A stretch of DNA of 64,000 nucleotides from Nocardioides sp. B-3 (GTDB taxonomy: Bacteria > Actinomycetota > Actinomycetes > Propionibacteriales > Nocardioidaceae): the NCBI RefSeq assembly GCF_024703895.1, contig NZ_CP087968.1:868001-932000 (forward strand). The letters run 5' to 3'. How positions within the stretch are numbered: position 1 is the stretch's first letter; every line of letters begins with the position of its first letter. Positions 19,071 to 33,602 of the stretch are shown here, piece after piece. The notes under the pieces are model-generated. The model saw only the letters and a program-made list of their open reading frames with translations, made no database searches and was not told the origin of the DNA. Made by a program: the position numbers and the translations under genes.

Positions 19071-20130
19071 GTGGGGACCACAGGGGCAGCACGCAAGCTC
19101 GCATCGGCCGCCGCCTTCGGTGGCGGCGGTCTTTCCGTCCTCGGTGCCGGGCTGTACGGCGTGCTGCGGGCCGAGGCCACGCTCGCGCGTCGAGCCATCG
19201 GCGAGCCCAACGGCGAGCGCCCTCCGGAGTCGAGCGGGTGGTACGGCCGTGGTCGCCCCGGCCCCGCCATCCGGATCGCGCTGCTCGGCGACTCGAGCGC
19301 CGCCGGCTACGGCGTGGAGCGGGTCGAGGACACCCCCGGCGCCCAGCTCGCGAGCGGCGTGGCAACCCGGGCCGACCGGCGCGTGCACCTGCGCGAGTTC
19401 GCCGTGGTCGGCGCGAAGTCCAGCGACCTGCTGGCCCAGATCGAAGCGGCGCTGCCGATCAGGCCAGATCTCGCAGGTCATCCTGATCGGTGCCAACGAC
19501 GTCACCCACTCGGTGACCCCGTCGCAGTCGGTGCGCCACTTGTCCGAGGCCGTGCGGCTGCTGCGTGACAACGGTGTTGCCGTCGTCGTCGGCACCTGTC
19601 CCGACCTCGGCACCGTCAAGCCCATCGCTTCCCCGCTCAAGCAGGTCGCGCGCACCCGGTCACGCAGGCTGGCCGCTGCCCAGACGATCGCGGTCGTCGA
19701 GGCCGGTGGGCGCACCGTGGCGCTGGCCTCGATCCTCGGCCCGGAGTTCGCCGCGGCCCCCGCGCTGCTCTTCGGGCCCGACCAGTTCCACCCCTCCGCC
19801 AACGGCTACAAGCAGCTCGCCTCGGTGCTGATCCCGTCCTGCCCGGCCGAGCTCGGCCTGATCCCCGACGACGAGGCGCTGCCCGCCGCCTATCGCGGCG
19901 AGGGAGTCCTGCCGGTCGCGGCCGCCGCCGTGCGCGCCGTCAAGACGCCCGGCACGGAGCTCGGCGGCACCGAGGTCTCGGGCGCCCAGCGCGGCCTGCG
20001 CGGTCGCTGGGTCGAGCTGCGGCACCGCCGACGCCACCCGAGCCCGGACGTCGAGTCGCCGGAAGCCTCAGAGAACGACACCGAAAATGACGCCGGCCCC
20101 ACGTCCATCGACGCGGGGCCAGCGGAGTAG
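19071..20130 (+). CDS. Secreted SGNH/GDSL hydrolase
   Basis: About 353 residues, start GTG 19071 (GTTGAARKLASAAAFGGGG) with an N-terminal hydrophobic anchor. Block I IALLGDSSAAGYGVERVED holds the nucleophile Ser, block III ILIGANDVTHSVT the oxyanion Asn, and block V FGPDQFHPSANGY the catalytic Asp/His. One shift near 19475. A basic and then acidic C-terminal tail (ELRHRRRHPSPDVESPE, then SENDTENDAG) follows the catalytic domain. Family enzymes are esterases or lipases; here the anchor suggests activity at the cell surface. It converges on the BI-1 gene with seven bases between stops. Confidence 0.85.
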
Positions 20131-20137
20131 CTGCAGA

Positions 20138-21029
20138 TCAGTCCTGCTGGAAGATCGCCGGGATCCGGAGCAGGTTGGTGTAGATCCAGACGAGGCTGAC
20201 GGTCAGGCCGAAGGCCGCCCGCCACGAGTCGCGCTCGGGGAGCCCGGCGGCGATGCCCTGCTCGACGAAGTCGAAGTCGAGGATCAGCATGAACACACCG
20301 AGCACCGGGCCACCGATGGCGAACAGCAGGCCGGTCGTGCCGAAGCCGAAGAAGCCGATCTGGTTGCCGAAGAAGCTCAGCACCATCTCCATCAGACCGA
20401 GCGCCACCATGCCGAACATGGCGGCCACGACGAAGGTGCGGAACTTGTTGCCGACCTTGATGTCGAAGAACTTGTAGGCCGCGAGCGTGCCCGCGAAGGC
20501 CGCGAACGTGCCGATGACGGCCTGCAGCACGATGTCGGTGCCGACGCCGGCGACGATCGGGATGAACTTCGACAGGGCACCGAGAGCGATGCCCTCGAGC
20601 ACGGCGAAGGCGAGCACCAGCGGCGGGCTGATGACGCGCTTGAACGAGTTGACCATCGACAGCGCGAACGCGCCGAAGGAGCCGACCATCAGGGCGAGGT
20701 AGAGCTTGCCGATGGCGTCGGAGTTCTCGATGCCGGACTCGGTGACCGAGTCACCGGTCCAGAACCACGTCGCGGCAGCGGCCGCGATGACGACGGCCAG
20801 CGTGATGGCGGTCTTCTGGACGACCGAGTCGATCGTCATCCGGCCCCGGTCCACTCGGCCGGGCGTGCCCGTGCCGTAGGTCGACGGGTCGCCGTACTCC
20901 GGGGCTGACGGCGCCCGGCCGTAGCCCGGGTAGGGCCTGTCCGCCGCCGGCGTAGGTCTGGTTGCCGTAGGCGTTGGCCGAACCGTTGAATTCCCGGGAA
21001 CGGGCGAAAACGGGGTTGTTGCTCTTCAT
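20138..21029 (-). CDS. Bax inhibitor-1/YccA family membrane protein
   Basis: About 297 residues, ATG 21029 behind a strong AAGGAGAGA. A ~60-residue Gly/Tyr/Pro-rich cytoplasmic N-terminus (KSNNPVFARSREFNGSANAY) is broken by a shift near 20935. Seven membrane segments follow: TAITLAVVIAAAAATWFW, LYLALMVGSFGAFALSMV, LVLAFAVLEGIALGALSKF, IGTFAAFAGTLAAYKFF and others, ending LVWIYTNLLRIPAIF. Actinobacterial members carry this disordered N-terminus. The family includes pH-sensitive calcium leak channels; its role in this group is not established. Confidence 0.88.
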
Positions 21030-21140
21030 GGTCTCTCCTTGGAGGCCGATGCACATGGTGCTGCTCGTGCTGCCAACCATACTCGGCAGCCACTGATCCA
21101 AACGTGCGAGCAGGGCCCGATGTTCCCCTTTCACGTGAGG

Positions 21141-21214
21141 TGCCCCGACTGGGATTCGAACCCAGACTGCGCGGTTTTTAAGACCGCTTCCTCTGCCGGT
21201 TGGGATATCGGGGC
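21141..21214 (-). tRNA. tRNA with anticodon UAA and short variable loop
   Basis: 74 bases fold into a full cloverleaf: 7-bp acceptor GCCCCGA/TCGGGGC, 3-bp D stem with GG in the loop, anticodon stem GCGGT/ACCGC around CTTAAAA (anticodon TAA, reading UUA), T stem CTGGG/CCCAG with TTCGAAT, and discriminator A. The variable region is only about five bases (GCAGT), whereas normal tRNA-Leu has a long variable arm. CCA is not encoded. The anticodon predicts leucine but the shape does not, so amino-acid identity is left open. The first base is also the last base of the def stop codon. Confidence 0.8.
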
Positions 21215-21767
21215 TACAGGTAGGTCTTGCGAGCGTAGATGGCGTGCGCGCCCCGCGGCCCGGTCGAGGAAGAGCAGGCCGTCGCAGTGGTCGATCTCGT
21301 GCTGCAACGCGCGCCTCGAACGCGTTGGCTTCGAGCTGCACCTGCTCGCCGGTGCCGGGCAGCTCCCCGCGTACGACGACGCGGGTTGCCCGCTTCACGT
21401 CACCGGTGAAGTCGGGGACGCTCATGCAGCCCTCCCGGGCCTTCTCGTTGCGCGAGGACTCGACGACCTCGGCGTTGCAGAGGACGAAGGTGCCGTGGTG
21501 ATCGCGGGTCTTGGGGTGCTCGGAGACGTCGACACAGAACACCTTCACGCCGACCCCGACACGGGGTGCGGCCAGTCCGACACAGCCGGGTGAGACGCGC
21601 ATGGTGGCGACCGGGTCGGCCGCCAGCTGCACGATCTCGACCGAGGTCGGGTCCACCCGCGCACCGTCGCCCGACAGCACCGGGGCGGGCGCGCGGACCA
21701 CGTCGAGGACGCGCCCGTCGACGCCGAGGTCCTCCACCCGCCGGGCGGAGAGCAGCTCGTTGATCAC
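21214..21767 (-). CDS. def: Peptide deformylase
   Basis: About 184 residues; removes formyl from the N-terminus of new proteins using a metal ion. Motif 1 is CVGLAAPRVGVGVKVFCVD, motif 2 EGCMSVPDF, motif 3 (after a shift near 21300) QHEIDHCDGLLF; HAIYARKTYL closes the protein. In motif 1 the catalytic Gln normal for the family (GLAAPQ) reads Arg; this could be a real divergence or a base-call error. GTG 21767 overlaps the stop of the ACT gene (GTGA). The stop TAG shares its G with the first base of the tRNA, so def and tRNA must lie on one transcript or share processing. Confidence 0.85.
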
Positions 21768-22282
21768 AGGTCGTCGGCCTCGGCCTCGCGCAGGGTGACG
21801 CCGACTCCCAGCCGCTGCGCCGCGTCCTTGAGCGCGGCCTCGAGGGCCGGCACATCCGCGCCCGCGGGCAGGTCGAGCTCGGCGATCAGCAGGTAGAGCT
21901 CGCCCGCGAGCCGCGTCGTCAGGTCGGTGATGTTGCCTCCCACCTGCGCGATCTCGTGGGCGACGGTCGACACGATGCCGGCCCGGTCGCCGCCGTGCAC
22001 GGTCAGCACCCACGCCGACCCCGGCGCCCGGTCGGCGTGCTCCTCGGGCACCTCGCGCACGGTGACGGTCAGCGTGCCGTCGGCCGCCAGCGGTGACAGG
22101 GCCTGCTCGACGACCGCTGCGCTGCCGTCGCCGGCGCAGATGAGGGTCATGGCGAAGTGTCCACGCAGCAGCGTCATCGAGGAGTCCTCGAGGTTCAGCC
22201 CCAGCCCCGCCAGCTGCTCGGTCGTCTCGGCGATGATGCCGGGTCGGTCGTGGCCGAGGACGGTGATGGCGAGGAGGGTCAC
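21764..22282 (-). CDS. ACT domain protein (glycine cleavage regulator-like)
   Basis: Intact 172-residue protein with two ACT domains: MTLLAITVLGHDRPGIIAET with SSMTLLRGHFAMTLIC, and AWVLTVHGGDRAGIVSTVAH with ELYLLIAELDLPAG. The pattern is that of GcvR-like regulators that sense amino acids by ligand binding at paired ACT sheets. No DNA-binding or catalytic domain is attached. Its GTGA overlap with def suggests coupled translation. The start GTG 22282 follows CAGAAT by six bases, a weaker version of the leaderless signature seen elsewhere in the window. Confidence 0.85.
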   Translation of the reverse strand: MTLLAITVLGHDRPGIIAETTEQLAGLGLNLEDSSMTLLRGHFAMTLICAGDGSAAVVEQALSPLAADGTLTVTVREVPEEHADRAPGSAWVLTVHGGDRAGIVSTVAHEIAQVGGNITDLTTRLAGELYLLIAELDLPAGADVPALEAALKDAAQRLGVGVTLREAEADDL

Positions 22283-22294
22283 GCCGGCATTCTG

Positions 22295-22908
22295 TCAGGC
22301 GGTGGCGGCATCCCGGACAGGGTCGGGGACAGGATCCGGACCGGCGGGCAGCACCTGCTCGGCGACGTGCGGCCACACGCCGTCGATCACCTCGCCCGGA
22401 GTCGATCCTCGTCGCCCGCCGCACGTGCGGCTTCTCCAGCTCCTTCTCGACGACCCGCACCACGAAGGCGCGCAGCTCGTCGTCCAAGTTGGCCACCCGC
22501 AGCAGCAGCGCCGCCCGCCCGGGTGTCGGTGTTGACGGTCAGGCTCACCTCGTCCGGCTGCGGCGGCGTGACCGTCCACACGAGCGTCAGGGGTTCGTCG
22601 ATCGTGACCCGCACCTCGAGCGGCACGAGCACGTCGGCGGTGAAACGCAGGCGGTCCACGGCCACGTCGAGGTCGACGTCGGCCCGGGCCGGCACCATGA
22701 CCCGGAAGGCGAGCTCCTCGCCGGCCAGCGCTTCGCCGTACGACGATCCGAACTCGATGCCGGCGGTGATCTTGGCGAGCATGCGGCCCGGCCCGGCACC
22801 CATCGGCCCGAGGTCCGGGCGCTGGCCCATCACCCGGTCGACGGCCTCGCACACGCGGTCCGGCGACAGTGCCGTACGCAGGAAGGTGGCGCCGAACTCC
22901 GTTGTCAT
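22295..22908 (-). CDS. Actinobacterial hypothetical protein
   Basis: About 204 residues reconstructed from three frames: MTTEFGATFLRTALSPDRVC, RMLAKITAGIEFGSSYGEAL, AFRVMVPARADVDLDVAVDR, DEVSLTVNTDT, LDDELRAFVVRVVEKELEKP, and the tail VIDGVWPHVAEQVLP. Shifts near 22510 and 22400. The middle alternates short strands, perhaps a beta-sandwich; no family recognised. CATACT lies six bases before the ATG. In the raw sequence it appears fused to the exopolyphosphatase because of an extra T near 22951; the two are separate genes. Confidence 0.6.
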
Positions 22909-22934
22909 ACCGACAGTATGCCCACGAACCGGCC

Positions 22935-23850
22935 TCAGGCCCGCATGGACCAAAGCGATTCCCTCGAGGATGTCGGCCTCGCTGACCAGCAGCTCGGCCA
23001 CGGTGGTGCGTCGCAGCACCCTCGACGCGATCAGCGCGCCGGCGTCGATCACGTCCGCGCGGCCGGGGTGCATGTAGCCCAGCGCGAGCCGCTCGGCGAC
23101 CGTCATCGCGACCAGCCGATCGACGTACGAGTGCACCTCGTCCACCGCATGGACCGACCGGTCGATCGCTGCCGGGTCGTACGCCGCCGGGTCGAGCACT
23201 CCGGCCGCGACCGTCGTCATGGTGCCGGCGATCCCGACGACCGCGGCAGCCGCGGCGAGGTCGACCCCTGAGGCGTCGAGCTGGTCGTCGATGTCGCGGA
23301 CGACGGCCTCGATCTCCTCGCGGGTGGCCGGGTCGTGGCGGATGTGGCGCTCGTGCAGGCGGACGGAGCCGATGTCCATCGACTTCGCGGCGAGCACCCC
23401 GGTGTCGTCGCCGAGCACCACCTCGGTGCTGCCACCGCCGATGTCGACGACCGGGATCGGCCGCGGCGTCTCGTCCGGCACGTTGCTCATGGCACCGGCG
23501 AAGGCGACGGCCGCCTCCTCGTCGCCCGTCAGCACCTCCGGCTCGACCCCGAGCCGCGCCAGCACGCCGGCACGGAACTCGGCCGCGTTGCTGGCGTCGC
23601 GGGTCGCCGAGGTGGCGCAGAACCTGATCGACTCCACGCGGTACTCGGTGATCAGGTCGGCGTACGCATCGATCGCGGCGAAGGCGCGCACGAGCGCCTC
23701 CTCGGCGAGCCGACCGGTGGCGTCGACCCCCTGCCCGAGCCGGACCATCCGCGACTCGCGCACGAGCACGTCGAGACCGTCCTCGGTGCGCTCACCGATG
23801 AGGAGCTTGATGGTGTTGGTGCCGCAGTCGATGGCAGCGACGGTGGTCAT
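22935..23850 (-). CDS. ppx: Exopolyphosphatase/guanosine pentaphosphatase
   Basis: About 305 residues, MTTVAAIDCGTNTIKLLIGE. Actin-like ATPase fold: phosphate 1 loop AAIDCGTNTIKLLI, SATRDASNAAEFR, VLTGDEEAAVAFAGAM, phosphate 2 loop VVDIGGGSTEVVLGD and GIAGTMTTVAAGVLD. It hydrolyses polyphosphate ends and/or pppGpp; the short form is that of mycobacterial Ppx. After VSEADILEGIA an extra T (near 22951) hides the true end AWSMRA and TGA at 22935. Its ATG overlaps the DUF501 stop (ATGA). Confidence 0.9.
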
Positions 23851-24348
23851 GGCGAGACGCAGGGGCCGGACTCCCACCAGTCCCCCAGCAGGTCGAGCAC
23901 CTCGTCGCCGAGCGGGTTGACGCCGCGGCCCATCGCCAGCGACTGGCCGGCGAGCACGTGCAGGCACTTGACCCGATCGGGCATGCCGCCCGCGGAGATG
24001 CCCTCGATCTCGGGGACGTCGTGGCCGGAGTCTCGGGCCGGGGGACCCACGGAACTCGAGGTAGGACTCGTGGGCCGCGCGATAGGCCGTGGCGAGCTCC
24101 GGGTCCTCGGAGAGCCGGTCCTGCATCTCCTTCATCAGGCCTGAGCCCTCGAGGGTGCCGATGCGGGAGGCCGCGCGGGGGCAGGTGAGGTAGAAGGTCG
24201 TGGGGAACGGCGTGCCGTTGGGCAGGCGCGGCTCGGTGGTCACGACGTCCGGGTTGCCGCACGGGCAGCGGTGGCCGACGTCGTGGATGGCGCGGGGCTC
24301 GCGCCCGAGCTGGGCCGCGATGGCGGCCTCGTCGGAGGAGTCGATCAC
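23847..24348 (-). CDS. DUF501 domain protein
   Basis: About 167 residues beginning IDSSDEAAIAAQLGREPRAI (GTG 24348). Conserved blocks: HRCPCGNPDVVTTEPRLPNG (a possible Cys/His metal site), FPTTFYLTCPRAASRIGTLE and LSEDPELATAYRAAHESYL. After a shift near 24055 come ISAGGMPDRVKCLHVLAGQS and DWWESGPC. The protein lies between ftsB-like and ppx, as in mycobacteria, with GTGA and ATGA overlaps at either end, so all three are made stoichiometrically. Function unknown; the constant neighbours hint at a link to growth or division. Confidence 0.88.
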
Positions 24349-24965
24349 TGGCCCGCCACGCCGTCGATCTCGCTCGCCGGGCCCTCCGTCGGCGCCGGCG
24401 GGTTGCCCGCCAGCTCGACCGAGGCCCGGGCATCCGACCACCGGGCGGTCGGGACGGTCTTGATGACCTCGTCGGGGTCGCTCAGCGCCGCCCGGCTCTC
24501 GAGCGGCTTCCCGTTCTCGTCCAGCACCGGGAACCCCGTCTCGCCGGGCATGAGGTAGCCGAAGCGGGCTCGTGCCTGCGCCTTCACGAACGCCGGGTCC
24601 TGCCAACGCTGCTTCTCGCGCTCGAGCGCGTTGATGGCCGTCTCGCGCTCGGCGATCGCCGTCTTGAGCTCGCCGATGTGGGAGCGCTGCTGGATGTAGG
24701 CGCGCAACGACGACGCATAGGACACGGTGAGTACGGCGAGCACCAGCACCAGCACGGCGGCGCGACCGGTCAGGCGGGGCCCACGCGGGGTCGCCCCGGC
24801 TGCCGCACCGACCGCCGGCATCGACCCGGAGTCGGTCAGGCGCGCCGAAGCCGGCCGAGCGCGCGGCGTACCACGCTCGGACCGACTCGTGCGGGTGCCC
24901 GGCCGCGTGCTGCGACCGGGCCCGCCCCGAGGGTTGCGTCGTTGAGTGGGGGGCGGGGAAGCCAT
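24345..24965 (-). CDS. Septum formation initiator family protein (FtsB/DivIC-like)
   Basis: Intact 206-residue bitopic protein MASPPPTQRRNPRGGPGRST. A long basic, disordered cytoplasmic N-terminus is followed by one membrane segment (AAVLVLVLAVLTVSYASSL), a short coiled coil (IGELKTAIAERETAINALE) and the family block DPAFVKAQARARFGYLMPGE. A Pro/Ser-rich C-terminus ends GPASEIDGVAGQ. FtsB-like proteins link FtsL and FtsQ in the divisome. The position between eno and DUF501 matches mycobacterial ftsB. Confidence 0.88.
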   Translation of the reverse strand: MASPPPTQRRNPRGGPGRSTRPGTRTSRSERGTPRARPASARLTDSGSMPAVGAAAGATPRGPRLTGRAAVLVLVLAVLTVSYASSLRAYIQQRSHIGELKTAIAERETAINALEREKQRWQDPAFVKAQARARFGYLMPGETGFPVLDENGKPLESRAALSDPDEVIKTVPTARWSDARASVELAGNPPAPTEGPASEIDGVAGQ

Positions 24966-24984
24966 GTGGAGCAGTCTGCCCCGC

Positions 24985-27030
<2,046 letters not shown>

Positions 27031-27038
<8 letters not shown>

Positions 27039-27727
27039 CGCAGCGTTGACTGTTGGGCAGCGAGTTGGCGTAGGCGGCATCGGGCTGGGCCGCGAGCCCG
27101 GACTTGGCCTCGTCGCTGATCGCAAGGGACAGGTTGGTGTCGCTCGGGACCAACGACCCGTCGGTGAGCTCGAGGCCGTGCTTCGGGTCGACCTCGATCC
27201 CGTGGACGTCGGGCCAGATGGTGAAGACGTCGGAGCCGGCCCGGGTGACCCGGTCGAGCGTCGGCTCGGTGAAGCCCTCCTCGGCGAGCTTGGCGCGACC
27301 AACCCGGTCGAGGATGTCGCTGGCGTAGGCCCGGGTGCTCATCAGCTCGATGTAGTCCTCGCGCGCCTCCTCCGGCATCGCGGCGGCCGCGCGCGTGCGC
27401 TCGGCGACGTCGCGCTCGTAGGCCGCGGACGGCGTGATCTCGTGCTCCTCGGCGATCTGCTCGGCCCGGGGAGCCGAGGGCGAGCACCCGCACCACGAAC
27501 TGCGAGATGGCGCCGATCGGCACCACCCGGCCCTCGCTCTCGAACTGGGGCTCGAGCGCCGTGCACATGTGCTCGGTCGCGGCGCTGACCCGCGACGAGC
27601 TGATCGTCTCGTCGCCGACCCGGGCCGCGACGCCCGGCGAGGCGCTGCCGGCACAGCCGCTGAGCAGCAGCGCGGACAGACCCATGACGACGACGGGCAG
27701 CAGACGGGGGTTGCTCACGATTTTCAC
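27031..27727 (-). CDS. SurA N-terminal domain-like lipoprotein
   Basis: About 231 residues from GTG 27727: KIVSNPRLLPVVVMGLSALL then the lipobox LLLSGC. The mature part opens with AARVGDETISSSRVSAATEH, the SurA-N type of chaperone helix, and after a shift near 27470 continues RAEQIAEEHEITPSAAYERD, SDVFTIWPDVHGIEVDPKHG and a closing NSQRCGG. There is no PPIase (parvulin) domain. Position between mfd and mazG with overlap into mazG. Role as an envelope chaperone is inferred from the fold only. Confidence 0.82.
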
Positions 27728-27734
27728 TCCGGGA

Positions 27735-31286
<3,552 letters not shown>

Positions 31287-31351
31287 GGAACCTCCGGGGT
31301 CGAACGCGGACAGACCCCCAACCGGAAACGGGTGGGGGTTCTCGCGAGAGT

Positions 31352-31748
31352 CTACGAGGCCGCTGCCTCCGCCTCGGAGCGGAGGATGCAGAACTCGTTG
31401 CCCTCCGGATCTGCGAACACGACCCAACCGGTGCCGGGGCCGTATTGCCCGCGGTGGTCGCCGACCTCCGTCGCGCCGAGGCCACGCACCCGCTCGATCT
31501 CGTCGTCCCGCGTGCCCGCTCGCGGCCGGAGGTCGAAGTGGACGCGGTTCTTGCCGCTCTTGGTGTCCTTCACCTCGATGAAGAGGATCGCGTGCCCCGT
31601 CTCCGCGTCGCGGATCATGCACTCCTCGTGACCGGGCAGGTTGGGGTCACCCTCGATGTCGACGTAGCCCGGGGAGCTGCTTCCACCACTCGGCGAGCTC
31701 GTAGGCGTTGGCGCAGTCGACGGTGGTGTGCGAGACGAGGGAGGTCAT
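31352..31748 (-). CDS. VOC family protein
   Basis: About 131 residues, MTSLVSHTTVDCANAYELAE. After a shift near 31672: HAILFIEVKDTKSGKNRVHF, DDEIERVRGLGATEVGDH and WVVFADPEGNEFCILRSEAE. This is the common actinobacterial one-domain VOC type whose FADPEGNEFC loop ends the fold. Substrate unknown. It lies upstream of mfd on the same strand, with ~65 bases between. Confidence 0.8.
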
Positions 31749-31792
31749 GCCGGTCAGGTTTCCACTGACCACCGACACCGGGCAACGCCGTT

Positions 31793-31798
31793 TACGCT
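31793..31798 (+). promoter_or_regulatory. -10 element TACGCT, leaderless lytic transglycosylase
   Basis: TACGCT lies six bases before the GTG at 31805, without a ribosome-binding site. Confidence 0.55.
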
Positions 31799-31804
31799 GC
31801 CACG

Positions 31805-32771
31805 GTGACCCGTGTCGTCTGGCCCATCGCCGTACTCCTCGTCCCGGCCGGGGCGCCCGCCTGCGCCGAGGGCGACGCCCCCGCGAGCGAGGCCGGATCA
31901 GCGAGCGCATCGGCCGATCCGTCGAGCAGTACGCCGACGGCCGTGCCGACGGCCGAGGCGTCACCGAACGGACCCGTCGTCCCGCGCAGCCCCGTCGACC
32001 CGGTCGACGCGGCCCGGACCCTCAAGGCGGCGTTGCGCGTCATCGACGATCCCGCGTCTTCAGCGGACGAGCTCGCCCCCGGCCGGACACCGCGAGCAGC
32101 TGGCGATCCGGGCGGTCAGCGCCCACCCACGATGGCTCGACCGCGTGCTGAGTCGCATGCCGCAGAGGTGGCGACGCGACGTACGCGACAACGTGGCAGC
32201 CCGGCTCGCCTTCCGCTCGATGCACCCGACCAGCCCCGCGGACCTCGCCGACGAGCTGCCGGCGTGGCGGATCGTCTCGCCGGCGCCGGCGGCCGACCTG
32301 AAGCGCTTCTACCGCGACGCCGAGCGGCGGTACGGCGTCGGCTGGGAGTACCTCGCCGCGATCAACCCGGTCGAGACCGTCTTCGGCCGGATCCGCGGCA
32401 CCTCGGTGGCGGGCGCGCAAGGGCCGATGCAGTTCCTGCCGACCACGTGGGACATCTACGGCCGGGGCGGGGACATCAACGATCCGCACGACGCGATCCT
32501 CGCCGCCGCGCGCCTGCTGCGGTCCAACGGCTTCGGTCGCGACAAGGCGGCCGCCCTTCGTCGCTACAACAACTCATCGGCGTACGTCCGGGGCGTCAGC
32601 CTGCACGCGCAGGTGCTGCAGCGGAGGCCGCGGGCGTTCCTCGGCTATCACGCGTGGCAGGTCTACTACCTCACCGCGCGCGGCAGCGTGTGGCTCGAGG
32701 AGGGCTACGCCTCGCGCCGGCCGGTGCCCGTGGACGACTATCTCGAGAAACACCCCGAGGCGCTGCCGTAG
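31805..32771 (+). CDS. Secreted lytic transglycosylase
   Basis: About 322 residues, GTG 31805 (TRVVWPIAVLLVPAGAPACA), a signal peptide with a plausible lipobox AGAPAC, then a Ser/Thr/Pro linker. One shift near 32085. The goose-lysozyme-like domain: GVGWEYLAAINPVETVFGRI with the catalytic Glu, GAQGPMQFLPTTWDIYG, INDPHDAILAAARLLRSNG and ALRRYNNSSAYVRGV. It cleaves peptidoglycan glycan strands outside the membrane. The tail (VDDYLEKHPEALP) is short, with no wall-binding domain. Confidence 0.88.
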
Positions 32772-32845
32772 GCGAGGTTTGTCCGCGATTCGACTGGGTA
32801 GTACACGCGATGTCACGACCACCACCTGAAGGGAATCACGGGGAC

Positions 32846-33525
32846 ATGCGTACCTCCCGTCTCATCGTCGGCACGATCACTGCCGGCCTCCTCGGCCTCA
32901 CGCCCGTCGCGATCGCCGCGCCGAGCCAAGCCACCGAAACCTTGGCCACCACCACCGTGGCCGCGCCCAGCTACACCCGGGTCGTCTACGGCGACGACAT
33001 CTCCGTCAACGTCGACGTCAACGATGCGAACGGCCGGGGGTCTACGACGGCACCTCGACGCTGATGGCGATGCCGGCCGGCTCGACCACCCGGGCACCGG
33101 TCGCCACGGGCACCTCCCCCTACAGCTCGTTCTACGACGTGAAGCCGACGATGAACACGAGCTACAAGGTCGTCTACAGCGGTTACACCGCGACCTCGAC
33201 CTACGACGACAACTACGTCGCCAGCGAGTCCGCCCCCTTCACGGTCGCCGTCGTGCGCGATGTCAAGATCGACAACGCCAAGGCCCGGATGACCATCAAG
33301 GGCAAGGTGAAGCCGGACTACAAGAACCAGAAGGTCAAGATCAAGGTCAAGAAGGGCAAGCGGTACGTCAAGTTCAAGACGATCAAGACCACCAGCAAGA
33401 GCACTTTCCAGGTGCGCCTCCCCGCCCCGGGCGCGGCTCCTCGAAGCTCTTCTTCAAGATCACGGTCCCCAGGGAACGCCCAGTTCGTGACCTACAGCGA
33501 CGTCTGGTACACGTACACCTACTGA
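32846..33525 (+). CDS. Secreted beta-rich protein of unknown function
   Basis: About 226 residues from MRTSRLIVGTITAGLLGLTP with a signal peptide ending at IAAPSQA. The mature region (TTTVAAPSYTRVVYGDDISV; after a shift near 33035 TSYKVVYSGYTATSTYDDNY) looks like an Ig-type sheet. A lysine-rich segment (KPDYKNQKVKIKVKKGKRYV) follows, and the tail NAQFVTYSDVWYTYTY comes after another shift near 33440. Similar lysine-rich Ig-like proteins are common among actinobacterial exports; function unknown. A hairpin terminator follows. Confidence 0.65.
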
Positions 33526-33536
33526 CACACACACGC

Positions 33537-33569
33537 GATGACCCGACAGGTTGCCCCTGCCGGGTCATC
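33537..33569. terminator. Bidirectional hairpin terminator
   Basis: GATGACCCG pairs with CGGGTCATC, with a further inner CAGG/CCTG pairing around TTGCC, 12 bases after the secreted-protein gene and before the convergent cysQ stop. TCATT follows on the plus strand. Confidence 0.75.
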
Positions 33570-33602
33570 GTCATTCTGGGGTCGGCACAGCCGCCCCTGT
33601 GA

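Noticed and set aside
22387..24606. Apparent 739-residue protein joining DUF501, Ppx and a hypothetical protein
   Set aside because: An extra T near 22951 removes the Ppx stop and a second shift joins DUF501; each part has its own start and family end.
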